The notes below the pieces were generated by a model that saw nothing but the letters and a program-made list of their open reading frames with translations, was not told where the DNA came from and ran no database searches. Both the position numbers and the translations under genes were made by a program. Shown piece after piece: positions 24,040 through 35,596 of a stretch of 64,000 bases of DNA. Source of the stretch: Dastarcus helophoroides (Eukaryota; Arthropoda; Insecta; Coleoptera; Bothrideridae); contig CM053333.1 of NCBI GenBank assembly GCA_028583605.1, positions 14,488,638 through 14,552,637 on the forward strand, written 5' to 3'. Position 1 is the first letter of the stretch. Each line of letters opens with the position of its first letter.

Positions 24040-24245
24040 AAAAATGTGACGATTTGAAAATTGTCGCGGCTGATTTTCTTCACTACGACTCTGGTCGAAT
24101 AGCAGCGGCTGAAAACGGGGGCCAGTTAAAGCTGGATTAAGTAGAAGGTAGGGAATTAGAGAGGCTGGATTAGGGGGACCCTGCCTACCCTCCTCTTGGT
24201 TCAAGCGGGAACTAAGGGATTAAGCTAAGCTGGATTAACATTCAG
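24040..24245. promoter_or_regulatory. Cluster of four GGATTA sites (candidate Lys50-homeodomain enhancer)
   Basis: GGATTA occurs at 24134, 24167, 24217 and 24232, all on the plus strand, within 104 bases. By base composition one would expect about one per 1.5 kb on both strands. Three of the four are preceded by ctGGATTA. GGATTA/TAATCC is the site preferred by Lys50 homeodomains (Bicoid, Otd), and both Dve homeodomains here carry Lys50. The segment is GC-richer and non-repetitive. Function is inferred. Confidence 0.45.
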
Positions 24246-24879
24246 AAGGGATCAAATATAAAGGAAAAATTGAAAACATAAACGCGGCGTTCGTTTTCAA
24301 GGACAATCGCTACCCTCGTAAGCTAATGCATTCGTGAAATCATCGATTCATTAGATGAAAAGAAGAAGGACTTGCAGAGGTTGCTTTTTAATTTTTCTAT
24401 AAAATGCGGGAAACAAAAGGAGGTTTTACTTTAAGAGGATTTTTGGCGAAAAGCCATATAAATGATTAATCAGGTTAAGATTTTACAGGAATATAAAACA
24501 TCGTCTGAGACTTAATTTATTTGATCGCTGTTCGTAAAAATGTAAGTTAAGCGAAAGACGGGAAGCCACAAAAAGTTGGTATACTTAATGAATACACAGA
24601 CGACAAAACGGATGTGAATTATCACGTCACCGTGGCGGCAACATACGTAGTTGAACATAGTCCCAGTTTAACATTTATGCACTTCCTCCGTTAATCTGCG
24701 ATAGAATTGAAATCTAGGATCCATCTCAGCTCAAAGACAGCCTTTTATGCGCTAGTTGACTTGCATTTTTAAAAATAAATTAAAATATATCATGAAAACA
24801 ATGCAATTCGTTTAACCACGAGTGATTCAAGTCGATAGTGGTGTACGTGTTTATCACAGCTATCTAGCATTACTAGAAA

Positions 24880-25300
24880 GATCATCATTCTTTACTGACC
24901 AGTTCGTCGATTGTGTCTATAGTGAACGTCCACGTGCCATGTCCCGATATCTCCTCTCTTCGTTGTCAGCCGTTCCATTCATGCGATTGTAGCAATCGAA
25001 GGGATTAACGACTTTAGTTCATAGCTACTTTGTACATCACCTTGCCGGCATCTAAGCCAGGGTTCAGACGGGATCAGACGGACCGCTAATCCAAAGATAC
25101 GTCCGAATTGCACGCCCCTCCGCCTCCAGCGTTAAAATAAAACCTGTTCCCTAATCTCAAGAATGTGCGGATCGACAGGATTAACTTCAGCCATTGGTGC
25201 GTGTTATCACCCACGACCAGAAATAAAACAATTTCCAATCTCCTATCTTAAACTTAGTTTCGGGGATCAACTCTTATAATCTGCTCTGCCAAGACGAGAC
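24880..25300. promoter_or_regulatory. GC-richer island with spaced Lys50-type sites
   Basis: GGATTA at 25002 and 25178 and TAATCC at 25087, spaced about 90 bases apart, in a non-repetitive segment with balanced composition. No coding frame is visible. This is a second candidate regulatory module in intron 2. Confidence 0.35.
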
Positions 25301-25639
25301 AAGTTAAAGTACACTGCATTCTTAATCATTCGCTATATTTGGGGATTTCATTGGAATCCTAAAATAATTAAACACTAGTAATATCAGAGAATATCATCTT
25401 TTACCAAAAACAACTTCATCACTGACTAAGGAGGAAGTCAGATTTCACTCTTTCTTATACATGTGTGTCTTTTTAAGAAAGGAGAAATTCCACTTCTCAG
25501 TCAGTACGACCAGTCGATGCGGTTGACTCAGTAATTTCAACATTTCAATTATTAATGTAAAATGATTAATATGTTACATCAGACGTGGGAACATCCACGG
25601 TGAGAGAGGGTCTATGGTAGACGTTTGTCTCCTCAAAAT

Positions 25640-28030
25640 TTATCTTTTTCTCGTACTATTTATTATCTTGAAATTTAAACCTTTTTTCTAAAAGATATGT
25701 AAAGATATCGATTTTTTGCGATTTTAGGGTTTTTCTGAAAAGAAAAAACTAAATAAATTCCTAATATTTTTGAAAATTTCGATATTTTTCTCGGATTTTT
25801 GATTTTTTATCCGATTTTCGACTTTTTTTTCCAATTTTCGATTTCTTTGCGACTTTCAAACTTTAGTTCAAATGTTTTTATTTGAAATTCGTTTTTTTTC
25901 TGGAAGTTTATTTTTGTCTCCAAATTTCAATTTTACTGTAAAATTTTTATTTTTCTTAAAAATTTTTAATTTGTTCTCAAAATTCGAATTTTTTTCAACA
26001 TTTGACTTACTCGGGAAATTTAAACTTTTTTCGAAATTTAGACTTTTCTCGAAATTTTCACTTTTTTTGAAAATTTGATCTTTTCTGACGTAGTGTCCTT
26101 TCAGAGAAAGCTGAGAGAACCTTTTTTAAATTTCGACTTTTCTCTCAAAAATTGGATATTTTCTGATATGATGATACAAGGAGGGGCGTTTGTTCCTCCC
26201 TGGATGATGAAATTAAGCAAAAATCGGACGACAGTGTCAAAATTTCGACGTTTATTTCAAAATTATGCGTTTTTCTCAAACTTTGGCTTTCATTTGAGAA
26301 ACATAATATTTTACTCACCAACTTGAAAAATTCGAATTACTTTTTTTTTTATTCTGACACTTTTGACTTTTTCTTATAATGTTGAGTTAAAAGTGAACCG
26401 ACGTTTTGACCTCTTTTTTTTAATTTTCAACTAAATAACACCTGAAAGGTTTTCTAAATAAATGTCCAGCGTTTGTCAGATTTCGAATTTTTCTAAGAAA
26501 TTCGAGTTTAAGTGGAAGTTAAAAAAAGTCTTTATTAACCTAAATGTTTTTTCAAAATTTATTTTTTTTCTCAAAATCTTCAGTTTAAACATGACCTCTT
26601 TTCTATTTTCAACGATTTTCAATTTGAAATGGAAATTTCAACATGTTTCTCAAAAGTTCGACTTTTTTTAATTTTACTTGAATCCCAAAGGTTCCATTTT
26701 TTTTAATTTCCAGTTTAAAGTCAAACATTAAAGAAAAAGTTAAAATTTTAAATTAAGTTTTGGCTTTAATATCAAAATTTCTACTTTTTGTTCAGAATTT
26801 CTGCTTTAAAAAATTATGCCAAAACGTATCTAGTAGTTTATTTCAATTTCGTAATCGAACAAAATAAACAAACCCCTTCCCCCTTCGGCAATAGAACTTC
26901 TTTATCAAACTCAAAAGCTTTATGTTTCGTTGAAATGTAGATATTTTATTCTTAAAATTTTTGACTCCAACATCTTGGAAGTAAAAAGATGCAAGATATT
27001 TATTATTTTTGTTAAATAAATTTTCTTATAATTTTGAGATTTTAATAAAAATTCCTGGCTAATACGTTTAATTGTTCACTTTATCCTAATAAAATTTTAA
27101 AGTCAAACTTAAAATTTCTACTTTTTCTAAAAAGTTTTTCTCTGGAGTTTTCAATTTTTTTTCAAATGTTACTTTTTTTTGTGTTTAAATTAGAAATTTT
27201 ATTTTTATAAATCCAGAGTTTTTAAAATGTGGACTTTGGTTCAAGGTTTTAAATTTATCAGTTAATGTTTAATTTTTTGGGAAAATTGCGATACCTTTTT
27301 AAATTTTACATAATTGATAATTATTGTAACCCTTACTTGGTAAATTTATACAATATTTCTAAATCAACTATTTAACAATGAATATATCAAATGAATATAA
27401 AAAGTTCACCATGTTTGGATACAATAATTATATTTTGTTTTGGGCTAGTTTCACTTCAAAGCATCGTTGATATTCAAACAACGTGGGTATATTTGTCAAA
27501 TATATAGTTCGAGTTATAATTCAAAATACCAGTTTTAATCTAGAAATATGCACTTTTTCTTAAACTTGATTGATAGAATTAAATGTGGAAGTTTTTATCA
27601 AAATATCGAGATTTTTCTCAAAATTTCAAGCTTACATTTTCAAGTTTACCCTTTTTTTTTCTCAAAATCTCGACTTTAAACGCAACATTTTAATACTTTG
27701 TCTTTTTACCTTTTCCCTGAAATTTCGACTTGAACATGAATTGACGAAGATTATTTTAAATAAATGTTGAATTCTTTTTTACATTAAGCTTTAAATTTTC
27801 ATTTTATAAAACTTGCAATTTCAGCTTTGATTTAAAAATCTCCAAAATATTTTTTTAATACAAGTTTATCCATTTTTATTATCGCTTAAAATTTCGACTC
27901 TAATTTGGAAATTTCGATTTTCAAGCATTATTAAACTAAACTTCGCAGACTTTTTTACAAAGTTGTCTGTCCTTTATAGTTTAGCAGTAAATTTTCAGCA
28001 CTCGATTAAACCGTTAAATTTCTTTTAAGT
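25640..28030. repeat. Degenerate AT-rich minisatellite block 4
   Basis: Long run of tttcgactttt / caaaatttcgac variants with the T-rich strand as plus throughout, the opposite polarity to block 2. Short plus-strand frames made of Phe, Lys, Ser and Leu (for example 25872-26078) are artefacts of it. Confidence 0.8.
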
Positions 28031-28189
28031 TAAAACTAGGGCTGTCGACTGTTAAATGACAAGCAATACCATAAACTTCCAAAAATGAAAGTGTGCCATA
28101 TGTTGCAACACCCCGTTATGATTTTTCATGTTATGTTATTTCTAAGTTTAGCATAAATATTCATTCCCACTGAAGAACACCTTTTACCT

Positions 28190-29310
28190 CACTCGTTTAA
28201 GCGCTTAACGTATTGTGATATCTAAAAAACTCTTGGCTAATTAAAAACCTGGCGGTTTGTAAGGTTATAATGCTTTGGTATTTAAGAAGTGCGCTTGTTA
28301 ATGTTTCGACTAAATTTAACGTGTTTTGTAGACCGGTGGTCCACCACCTGTTACATGAGTGGGTTGCGGTAAGAGTAATTAAAGAGAGGTTCGATTTGGA
28401 TTCGGACAAGGTGGAGGATTGGCGCACAGTGAAGACGAGACTTCGCAACGATCCGTAGAGCTGATTTAAATCCTTATCACAAATCCAGCGTGAAATCGTA
28501 TTAAAGTGCGAGCAGAACACAGCACGGGACTTATTGTAAACAGAATTGCGGGTTCGAAGACCTGTAGCCACTCTAAACTTAGCCCTTGCAGACTCCACCC
28601 GTTGCCTCTTTACAAGTCGCGCGAATTAAAACTTTAAACTAACAAGACTTAAGCTAATAAGAAAATGGATAGAAATAAGCCGCTGTGTAAGATGCTTTGC
28701 CCTTTTATCCTCCTCCTTGCAACCATTCCTAGAGATCAAACGCTTTTGAAAAATATCTGGCGAATGCGCCGGTTTCAAAAATACTAAACGGGGCGCAAGA
28801 ACTTCGGATAAAGTAGAACTCTTTGTGCCAAGAGATATTATGCGAAGGAGGATATTTACTAATCCGTAATGAGTGGCCAAGCGAAATCCAAAGTGCTCGA
28901 TCGAAATACAACGTAAAAACTCGCTCAGCCGAACAATAGACCAGCCGATTCATCGGCTTAAGCCTGGAACACTTCACTCATACATAATCCTAATTGTGGT
29001 GACGGCAGTTTGGTTAAACTTTGCCAAGCTCGCAGAAAAGCGAAAAGTTAACAACAGTTGCTGTCAAACATCTTAACGGGTCGTATTTTTTACTTGGACA
29101 TCAGCCCATCGTTAATAATTCAGATAGACTGGAAAATATGCTCTTTGGGATTATTCCACAAGTTTGCATTCTGTTCAATCTTCCACGGGATCATTAATGA
29201 ATCCTGGCCAAATCCGCGAGATAATTTCGACCTAGTCTTAAAAGTATCTAAAACGTGCCTTTCAGCAGGAAATGAATCGAGAGGTTCTGATGATTATATA
29301 TAAAGTGGAA
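28190..29310. promoter_or_regulatory. Long unique island in dve intron 2
   Basis: About 1.1 kb of non-repetitive, GC-richer DNA between repeat blocks. The 133-residue minus-strand frame (28197-28598) and shorter ones on both strands have no recognisable motif. A ttttgtag/ACCGG..TTGCG/gtaaga layout at about 28333-28370 could be a 35-38-base microexon, but nothing else supports one. Candidate conserved non-coding or lncRNA DNA. Confidence 0.3.
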
Positions 29311-29639
29311 AAGTTCGATTTTTTTAAAAAGTTATTGCAAGTTGTTCTTACGTCTGACATTCGAATTTGTTTGTTTCAAATTTCTTAGTTGCTGCATTGA
29401 CTTTCAGGTATTGCAAACTTACTTGCAACATGTATATTCACATTCAAAATTTCGCCTCAGTGGCTCTGTGGGCTAATATCGAAAACAGCTAAATTGATTT
29501 TGATGAAATTTTCACAAAAAAAGGTGAATATTTTTTTGTGGCTATTTAATTAGTCAAATTCAATTATGTTAATGTTTTAAGGGTTAAATGTCATGAATAT
29601 CAGTTTGACCCAAGTACCTCCTTAAGAGTACATATTATC

Positions 29640-29960
29640 GCAAACAAGTTTACTTATTATTATTATTATTGGAAATTAAACGAGAAAGTCAAAAAAATTC
29701 GAACTAAATTCCGGTCGCGCGGAGATCCTTGCTCAGAATTGCCGTGTTTTCCTTCGTTCATCAAACTTGATTTTGGTATACAAACTGATGAGTATTGTCT
29801 ATAGTTTTCATAAAGCTTTTGCTTTCGACTTTATCTGAAAGCGATTGTGTGCAGTGCCATAATTAAAAATAAATTCGGGTTGAAGTGACTGTCATTGTCG
29901 TCAATTTTAATATGCTCTGCGGTTTACGACCCACCGATAGTTTGGTAATGTTGTATGAAC
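29640..29960. repeat. Diverged repeat, copy 1
   Basis: It shares an ordered set of phrases with 32130-32440: gaaagtcaaaaaaa, then a cataaagctttt..ttgattgt.tgcagt segment, then g.gtttacgacc.ac.gat. No termini are visible, so its class is unknown. Confidence 0.4.
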
Positions 29961-30159
29961 TTTTAAAAAATTATGCCACCAAACATTAATGTAAACTTCA
30001 CGATAAATGAAATGAATGAAATTATTACACAAACTAATGTTTTTCCTCTGAATACGACTTCTATATAATTTCATTTAAAGTCTTGAAGATAATAAAACTT
30101 CTTACAACAGGTTAGATTATTCTTCCATACAAACAAATCACGCATACAAAATAAAAGGG

Positions 30160-30300
30160 CAACCAACCTCGAGTCTAGGGCGGGGCACGGGTTCCATTTG
30201 ATGGGGGTGCCAAGTTCGGATGTGATTGGGGCGCGGTTGTCTTCTAGTATAAATTATATTTCCTCAATTGCATAAGTTATATCTCCTCAATTGCATTAAT
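30160..30300. promoter_or_regulatory. GC-rich patch followed by a 23-base spaced direct repeat
   Basis: A G-rich stretch (30175-30240) precedes two copies of TCCTCAATTGCAT at 30261-30273 and 30284-30296. CAATTG and TTGCAT are homeobox/POU-like cores. This is suggestive only. Confidence 0.25.
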
Positions 30301-31480
30301 TTATTCATTCATTCATTATTTCAAAAATTTATAAATCACTGACCCATATCAAATTATAAAATCGTATTTTGATGGCCAAATTATTAAAGTAAACCAAATT
30401 GTATGACATGTGGATATAATAAAAAACATAATTTTATTATTTATTTTATGGATAATAAAAAAACCTAATTTCCTTGAAGCCATAGACATTCACAAATAAT
30501 TACAATTTAGTCAATTTACACTTATGAACAAGCAGCTTGATCTTCTGGACATATCTTTAATTAAAATTTTGGACGAGAATTCGAATTAGACGGAATATTC
30601 CTAGGAGTTTGTCATCTTTGAAGCTTGTTAGCATAACAACGGCTAAACAAATTGCTGGTATAACCGCCAAAGGTGTTAAAAAGCGAAACTGGTTCCGATC
30701 GTAGCAAATATTTATAGAAACATCGTGGAATTTTTAATATTTTTTGTTGTTTTAATCGTTAATAAAGTTTAATAGTTATAAATATTGGAGAATTCTATAT
30801 AGTAAGGGTTAAAAATGTCAATCATTTAAAAAAATGTTTTCAAATCTGCAACTGAGATTTTTTCTTATAGCACTAAAATACGTTACTTAGTGTTGGCAAC
30901 AATTTAACTCTCCAAGTAAGCAAGATCCCAATGATGAGGGTCGCAAAATGTGCACCCTGTAGAACATAAAACAATATGTAACATAGTAAAGTAATAAAGG
31001 GCAACATAGTGATAAATAAATATTGTTATTAGGCGGAAAATATATAAATAGGGAAAAAATTAATAACAATTAGACATCGACGATTCGTTCTTATTGGAAC
31101 TCGTTAGCAACAGTCTAACATTTTAGGAGGAGATTGGTAAAGGAGAAATAAATGAAATGAAATTCCTCTTAATTTTTTATTTGAACTGTTACACTTTCTT
31201 TTAACTTGTAAGCTTTTGGTCCTCCGGTTGTTATTCAATTTAATCTAAATGCTTACATATAGTAACATGACCCAGGAATGCAATTAAAATCTCATATAAT
31301 GATATAGCTAGTCAGGACGCCATTAAGCTGAAATATGTTGTTTTGGGTAAATTAGGTTTTATTGTATGGATTTTAAGAATAAGTAAGAGATTTGATTATC
31401 GGTGATTAGAAAGGCTACTAAAATAACACCATCGCAACGAAGGCAAAAGCAGTTATTACTATGTGGGCGACTGGTTTATT
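30301..31480. other. Intron 2: nothing recognised
   Basis: AT-rich, no coding frame or clear repeat termini. Confidence 0.4.
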
Positions 31481-31484
31481 ATTT

Positions 31485-31920
31485 ATAAGGTTGCATTATT
31501 GATCAAGCGGGCTGGAACAAAGGACCGGAAGGCAATATGAGCCTCAGTTAAGACGCTGGTCAGCCCCGGTGGATTAGAACCAGTGGGATTAGCGACTAGT
31601 GGACTATATACAGCGCGGTAAGCCAACAGGATTAGGGTCCGGCCGGATCCCTGAGATTTACTTCTCTGCTTTTACTCCGCCACCGTCCCAGTCACCGCCA
31701 TCTGCATTCTAAGACCCAACGCCTTAATAAAACAATCTAGACACAAGACTACTTAGCCCGCTTACCTCTCTTAGTCGAAACCATCTTTTAGAAAACAACT
31801 GACGCTTATCTGAGATGAAACCTTCATCTGACCCGACTTTAGATCCCTCGCGACCAACAACCACTGCTAAATGAATAAGATTAACATAAGTCTGAAATTC
31901 ATGACTCATTTGTTGTTATA
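31485..31920. promoter_or_regulatory. Island with three GGATTA sites in 64 bases
   Basis: GGATTA at 31571, 31586 and 31629, again all in plus orientation, inside about 430 bases of GC-richer unique sequence (cagccccggt, ggtccggccgg). No coding frame is evident. This second tight cluster in the same intron strengthens the idea of regulation by Lys50 homeodomain proteins. Confidence 0.45.
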
Positions 31921-32129
31921 AAAAATATTATTTCTTCATCATCAGCTGATTAATGATAAATTAATATCTCACTGGAGTAAAATTTCGGTGATATTACAAT
32001 TTGAAAATTAGAAAAAAAAAACACAGTTACATCACAGTTTTAAGTTTTTACTTTTGTCAGCAGTTCCCATAACTGCCCATTTTTTTTGTACGAGTGATAG
32101 TTCGTGAAATATCAAAATTTTAAGAGTTG

Positions 32130-32440
32130 AAAAAACAAATATTACTAGGAGTTCAATGGGAAAGTCAAAAATTTAACTGACTTGTTTGTTATTAGCACTT
32201 ACTTAAAAATGTTTCCCTTCATTGAACAATCATGTTTAAAATTCTAGAGTCAGACGCTTACTTAATGTTTGTAAACCAACCAATAAATATTGTTTGAAAA
32301 GTTTTTCGTAAAGCTTTTTTTCTTGAGTTGATTGTATGCAGTTCGATTTTTTCGAAATTAGTTCTAGGGTGGCTGTCTTTCGTGTCAACTTAAAACATGA
32401 GCATATACGTTGTGCAGTTTACGACCTACTGATGTTTAGG
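32130..32440. repeat. Diverged repeat, copy 2
   Basis: Partner of 29640-29960, same order of matching phrases and same orientation. Confidence 0.4.
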
Positions 32441-33044
32441 CAGTTTTAAGGAATTTTAAAAATTCTCTGACCTACAATAAATGTATCACAATAAGTTGCA
32501 AAGTCTATAGCTGTGCCAGATTTCTAGTTGCTGGCATTAGTAATTCATGATAAATCGGATAGACGAGAGAAATGCACAGGCAGACAGACACACGCACGAG
32601 TGATTTAAGGGTTCTGTTTTTCCGAAAATTCTAATTTTTCCGAAGACTCGAATTTCTCCTCAAAATTTGAATTTGAAATTTAATTTGGACAAAAATGGAA
32701 GTCTTACTTTAACATATTTTAAGAATTTGGAATCCTTTAATTAAAATTCTTGGGCATCTTTGCGTTAAAAAATGCTTTATTTTAAACAAGACTTTATTAC
32801 AGACGAAAGTAAAAAAATTCTTCGCTTATACAAACAAACAAAATAGTTTTAGGGGTCTGACAAGGTGATTCTGAGTAATTTGAAAAACCCTAAATAACTA
32901 ATTTCTGAGTAACTGTAATATTTAGGACTTGGGTCATTGGGGACAAAGACCTTGAAAATGACCTTACAAATTCACAAAATAATTTTAATGTTGTCAGATC
33001 TGCAAGAAGGCGACAAATAGGGCAGCGCTGGCCGTAATTCGTTT

Positions 33045-33372
33045 TACCCTTGGTTTTGCTGATATACTGAGTTACAGTGCTCTTCTGTATCGACTGCTTC
33101 CCATTTATTGTGCCCCTTTCACTTCGAAAGAGTTTGGCCTTTGGTACGGTTCACATACTGAGTTACCGTGATGTTTGTCTCTTGACTATCTTTTCTTTTG
33201 TGTCATTTTCATTTTGGAAGTGTTTCACCTTTGGTATGGTTGACATACTGAGTTACCGGGATCTTCTGTCTTGAATCTTGGTTTTTCGTTCAGTCTCTGC
33301 AGATGAGTTTCGCCTCTGGTATGGTTAACATACCGAGTTACCATGCTCTTCTGTCTTGAATTTGGTCCTTTC
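33045..33372. repeat. Tandem repeat, four units of 84-91 bases
   Basis: The phrase catactgagttacc (first unit gatatactgagttac) recurs with its GAGTTAC at 33069, 33160, 33250 and 33334, each after ctttggta(c/t)ggtt and before gtg.tcttctgtct. Units are diverged in the spacer but keep the order. No coding function is seen: the 65-residue frame at 33077-33274 is the repeat itself. Confidence 0.85.
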
Positions 33373-34292
33373 CTTGTTCCTGTAGGTCCCTTACGATGGC
33401 GGTCAAAACTTTTAGTAGTTCCTTGACACTGTCCAATTCCGGAAAATGTAACTATATACTATTTTACCTTATTCAGTTTCTAATCGGAAGACTTTGCAAA
33501 TTCTTTCTCTTAATTGTCTTGCTGAATATAATTAAAACATATGGTTGAAACCTCAAATTATTATTGTGCGACACAAGAAAGCAAAGATCTTAAATCTCCA
33601 ACGCAGATTCAAGAAGATCTGGAGTTGGCCTATTGATCCAGTTTTTAAATGCTACATTTGAGGCAGTAACAAATTCGAACTGAAATTGCTCCTAGATTAA
33701 AGATCCATTAAGAATCGTTGGAAAAGTTAGACGTCTGAGTTAGTAATGATCTCAAGCTTGTCAGTTCGTGGTATAAAGCAACAGACATGAAGAGATAAAA
33801 GCTAAAGCATCGTCAAGATGACTAAAGGTATTCGTAAGTCGTCTCGTCTATAGATGATCGCGATAGTAGTAGGGGGAAATTTAATGGAGAAGGTGTAAAA
33901 CGGAAAAGTTTCCCGCGATAAGAAAAACAGTCAGATCAATGAAGCCGACAAACACGTGACAGTTCTAGCATTTCGGGGCCTTCTTAATTTCCTTAAGAGG
34001 CATTGTTAAATATTTGGATTATTTAGCGGACCGTTAGACTTATCAAAGTAGCATCAGCGAATAAGTAAAGCTCTTGCAGAGGGATATAAGTTGGTATCAT
34101 CCCCAAGGCCTAATAACTAGAGACAGGGGTATTAGAGCGACCGACTGGCCTGGCCCTGTCGCTGCTAATCTTGTTAGGCTAAGAAGGTTTCTACATATTA
34201 TAAAGCTTTAACTGGAGCGACTACTAACCCCGCGTCTTATGTTATTCAAATCTTTGTTTTACTTTCTTTAACGCTCATATCTATTGTTACAG
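33373..34292. other. End of intron 2, GC-richer towards the exon
   Basis: Unique sequence without a coding frame. One GGATTA lies at 34017. The intron ends with a pyrimidine-rich tract and ttgttacag at 34292. Confidence 0.45.
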
Positions 34293-34729
34293 CCAAATCT
34301 CTTCCCGTTCATTGTGTGGTGGAAGCGATTTCTTCCCTTGATGAACACAAAAGTCTTCAGCATGGTGTTTGGAGGCGCAGACCGACAGTAGAAACCGACA
34401 GTTACGTTATCATACCAGTCGGTACGCCATTTCATAATCTAGTACAAGCAGCACTAATAAGACTGGGTTATTCAGCTGATAGTGCTGCTGCAGCCAAAGG
34501 CTCTGTTGTGATTAAAAACTGGAAAGCTCTAAGTTTCGATCAAATATCCGATGATCCTCTGGCCACAGTCGGCGATATATTAGGAGAACTTTCCACAGTA
34601 GCTACGCTCAAAATTCAAGTGTTTAGAGGAAGACCCGGGGCGCTGACTGACATCAAAGACAAACTACTTAAGTTTATGCTGATGCAATCCCATGGAATCC
34701 TGCTGTCTTCTGGGTGTCCTTTAGACGAG
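34293..34729 (+). CDS. dve: dve exon with ULD domain and start of CUT-like domain
   Basis: After the split Ala codon it reads KSLPVHCVVEAISSLDEHKS and runs 145 codons to GCPLDE before gtgagt, phase 0. SLPVHCVVE, FHNLVQAALIRLGYSADSAA, AKGSV.I..W and DDPLATVGDILGE..TVATLKIQ align with the ubiquitin-like oligomerisation domain at the N terminus of SATB1/SATB2 and Dve, which forms tetramers in SATB1. The final part, from LKFMLMQSHG to CPLDE, opens the CUT-like domain and continues directly in the next exon as IILSQICRSN, as in SATB1 (CPLSQ..IS.IV). Neighbours: a 14.8-kb intron before it and a 6.0-kb intron after it. A GTG at 34316 is not a start; the true frame comes from upstream through the splice site. 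Confidence 0.93.
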
Positions 34730-35590
34730 GTGAGTGCAAGTTTTTGTCTTTATATTTGCATGTTTATATAAGATAATTGGTAAATCCAGCATGTCGTTTA
34801 AGAAGAGAGGTTTCTGTTTAGTCGGGTAGGAGGGGGCAAGAAAGGAGGCAACGTCTTAAGAATTAAAGAGAATGAATGTATTAAGGGCGCAGGGAGTAGC
34901 AGTAACCTCGCTTTTAATAAGATTATGTAGCATTATTTCATGGTATTAATGAGATCAAAAGCCTTCTACATCCTACAGCACGGAGTAGATCCGATCCCTC
35001 CTCCCCTTTAGTCTCGCGATGCGACAACTCCAATTGATAAAACACAATAAATATCGCCAGGCGTACCTATGCATGTGTACGGGATTTTGTCCACACAAAC
35101 GGCGAATTTAAGTGCGGTAATATACACAAGACGGCCTAATGACGGCTTTATAAATCATACGACTTACGCTTTCCATTTTGAATTTAACCCGAACTAAGTT
35201 AAATCCCGCGAACATGGCTTCCGACGTATCTTCTTAAGGTCTTTAAGCTCGCCCTAAAAACCTACATATAATCACTACTTCAACCAAAGCTGAGTTTCGT
35301 ATTTATTTACTAATGCCGCTTTACTTTATTATTTCGCTTTACACCCCATTTACATTTCTTTCCCAGTTGGAGACCGACCTGACTGCAATTTATTTTAAAA
35401 AATAATCCGCTCATTCTTTTAGGCAGCGATATGTAGAGAAAGTTTTTTTAAGCTGCTTGGATGACATCTTTAGGCAGAATTGGTTCTAGCAGACTTGGCC
35501 CGGGGCTCCTTCTCAACGAAATTGTAAAATAATAATTAAGGTTTTACAGTTACAAACAACACTATCTGACACCTCTTGTTGCAGACGTTT
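34730..35590. other. Start of intron 3, GC-richer unique DNA
   Basis: No coding frame is seen. Base composition is more balanced than in most of the window and it lacks repeats, so conserved non-coding DNA is possible. Confidence 0.35.
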
Positions 35591-35596
35591 TGATAT

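Noticed and set aside
28197..28598. 133-residue minus-strand frame
   Set aside because: One of the longer frames in the window but no recognisable motif, and antisense to the surrounding intron; kept only as part of a unique island.
34316..34318. GTG as a start codon for the ULD protein
   Set aside because: The conserved SLPVHC block lies upstream of it and the acceptor at 34292 explains the frame.
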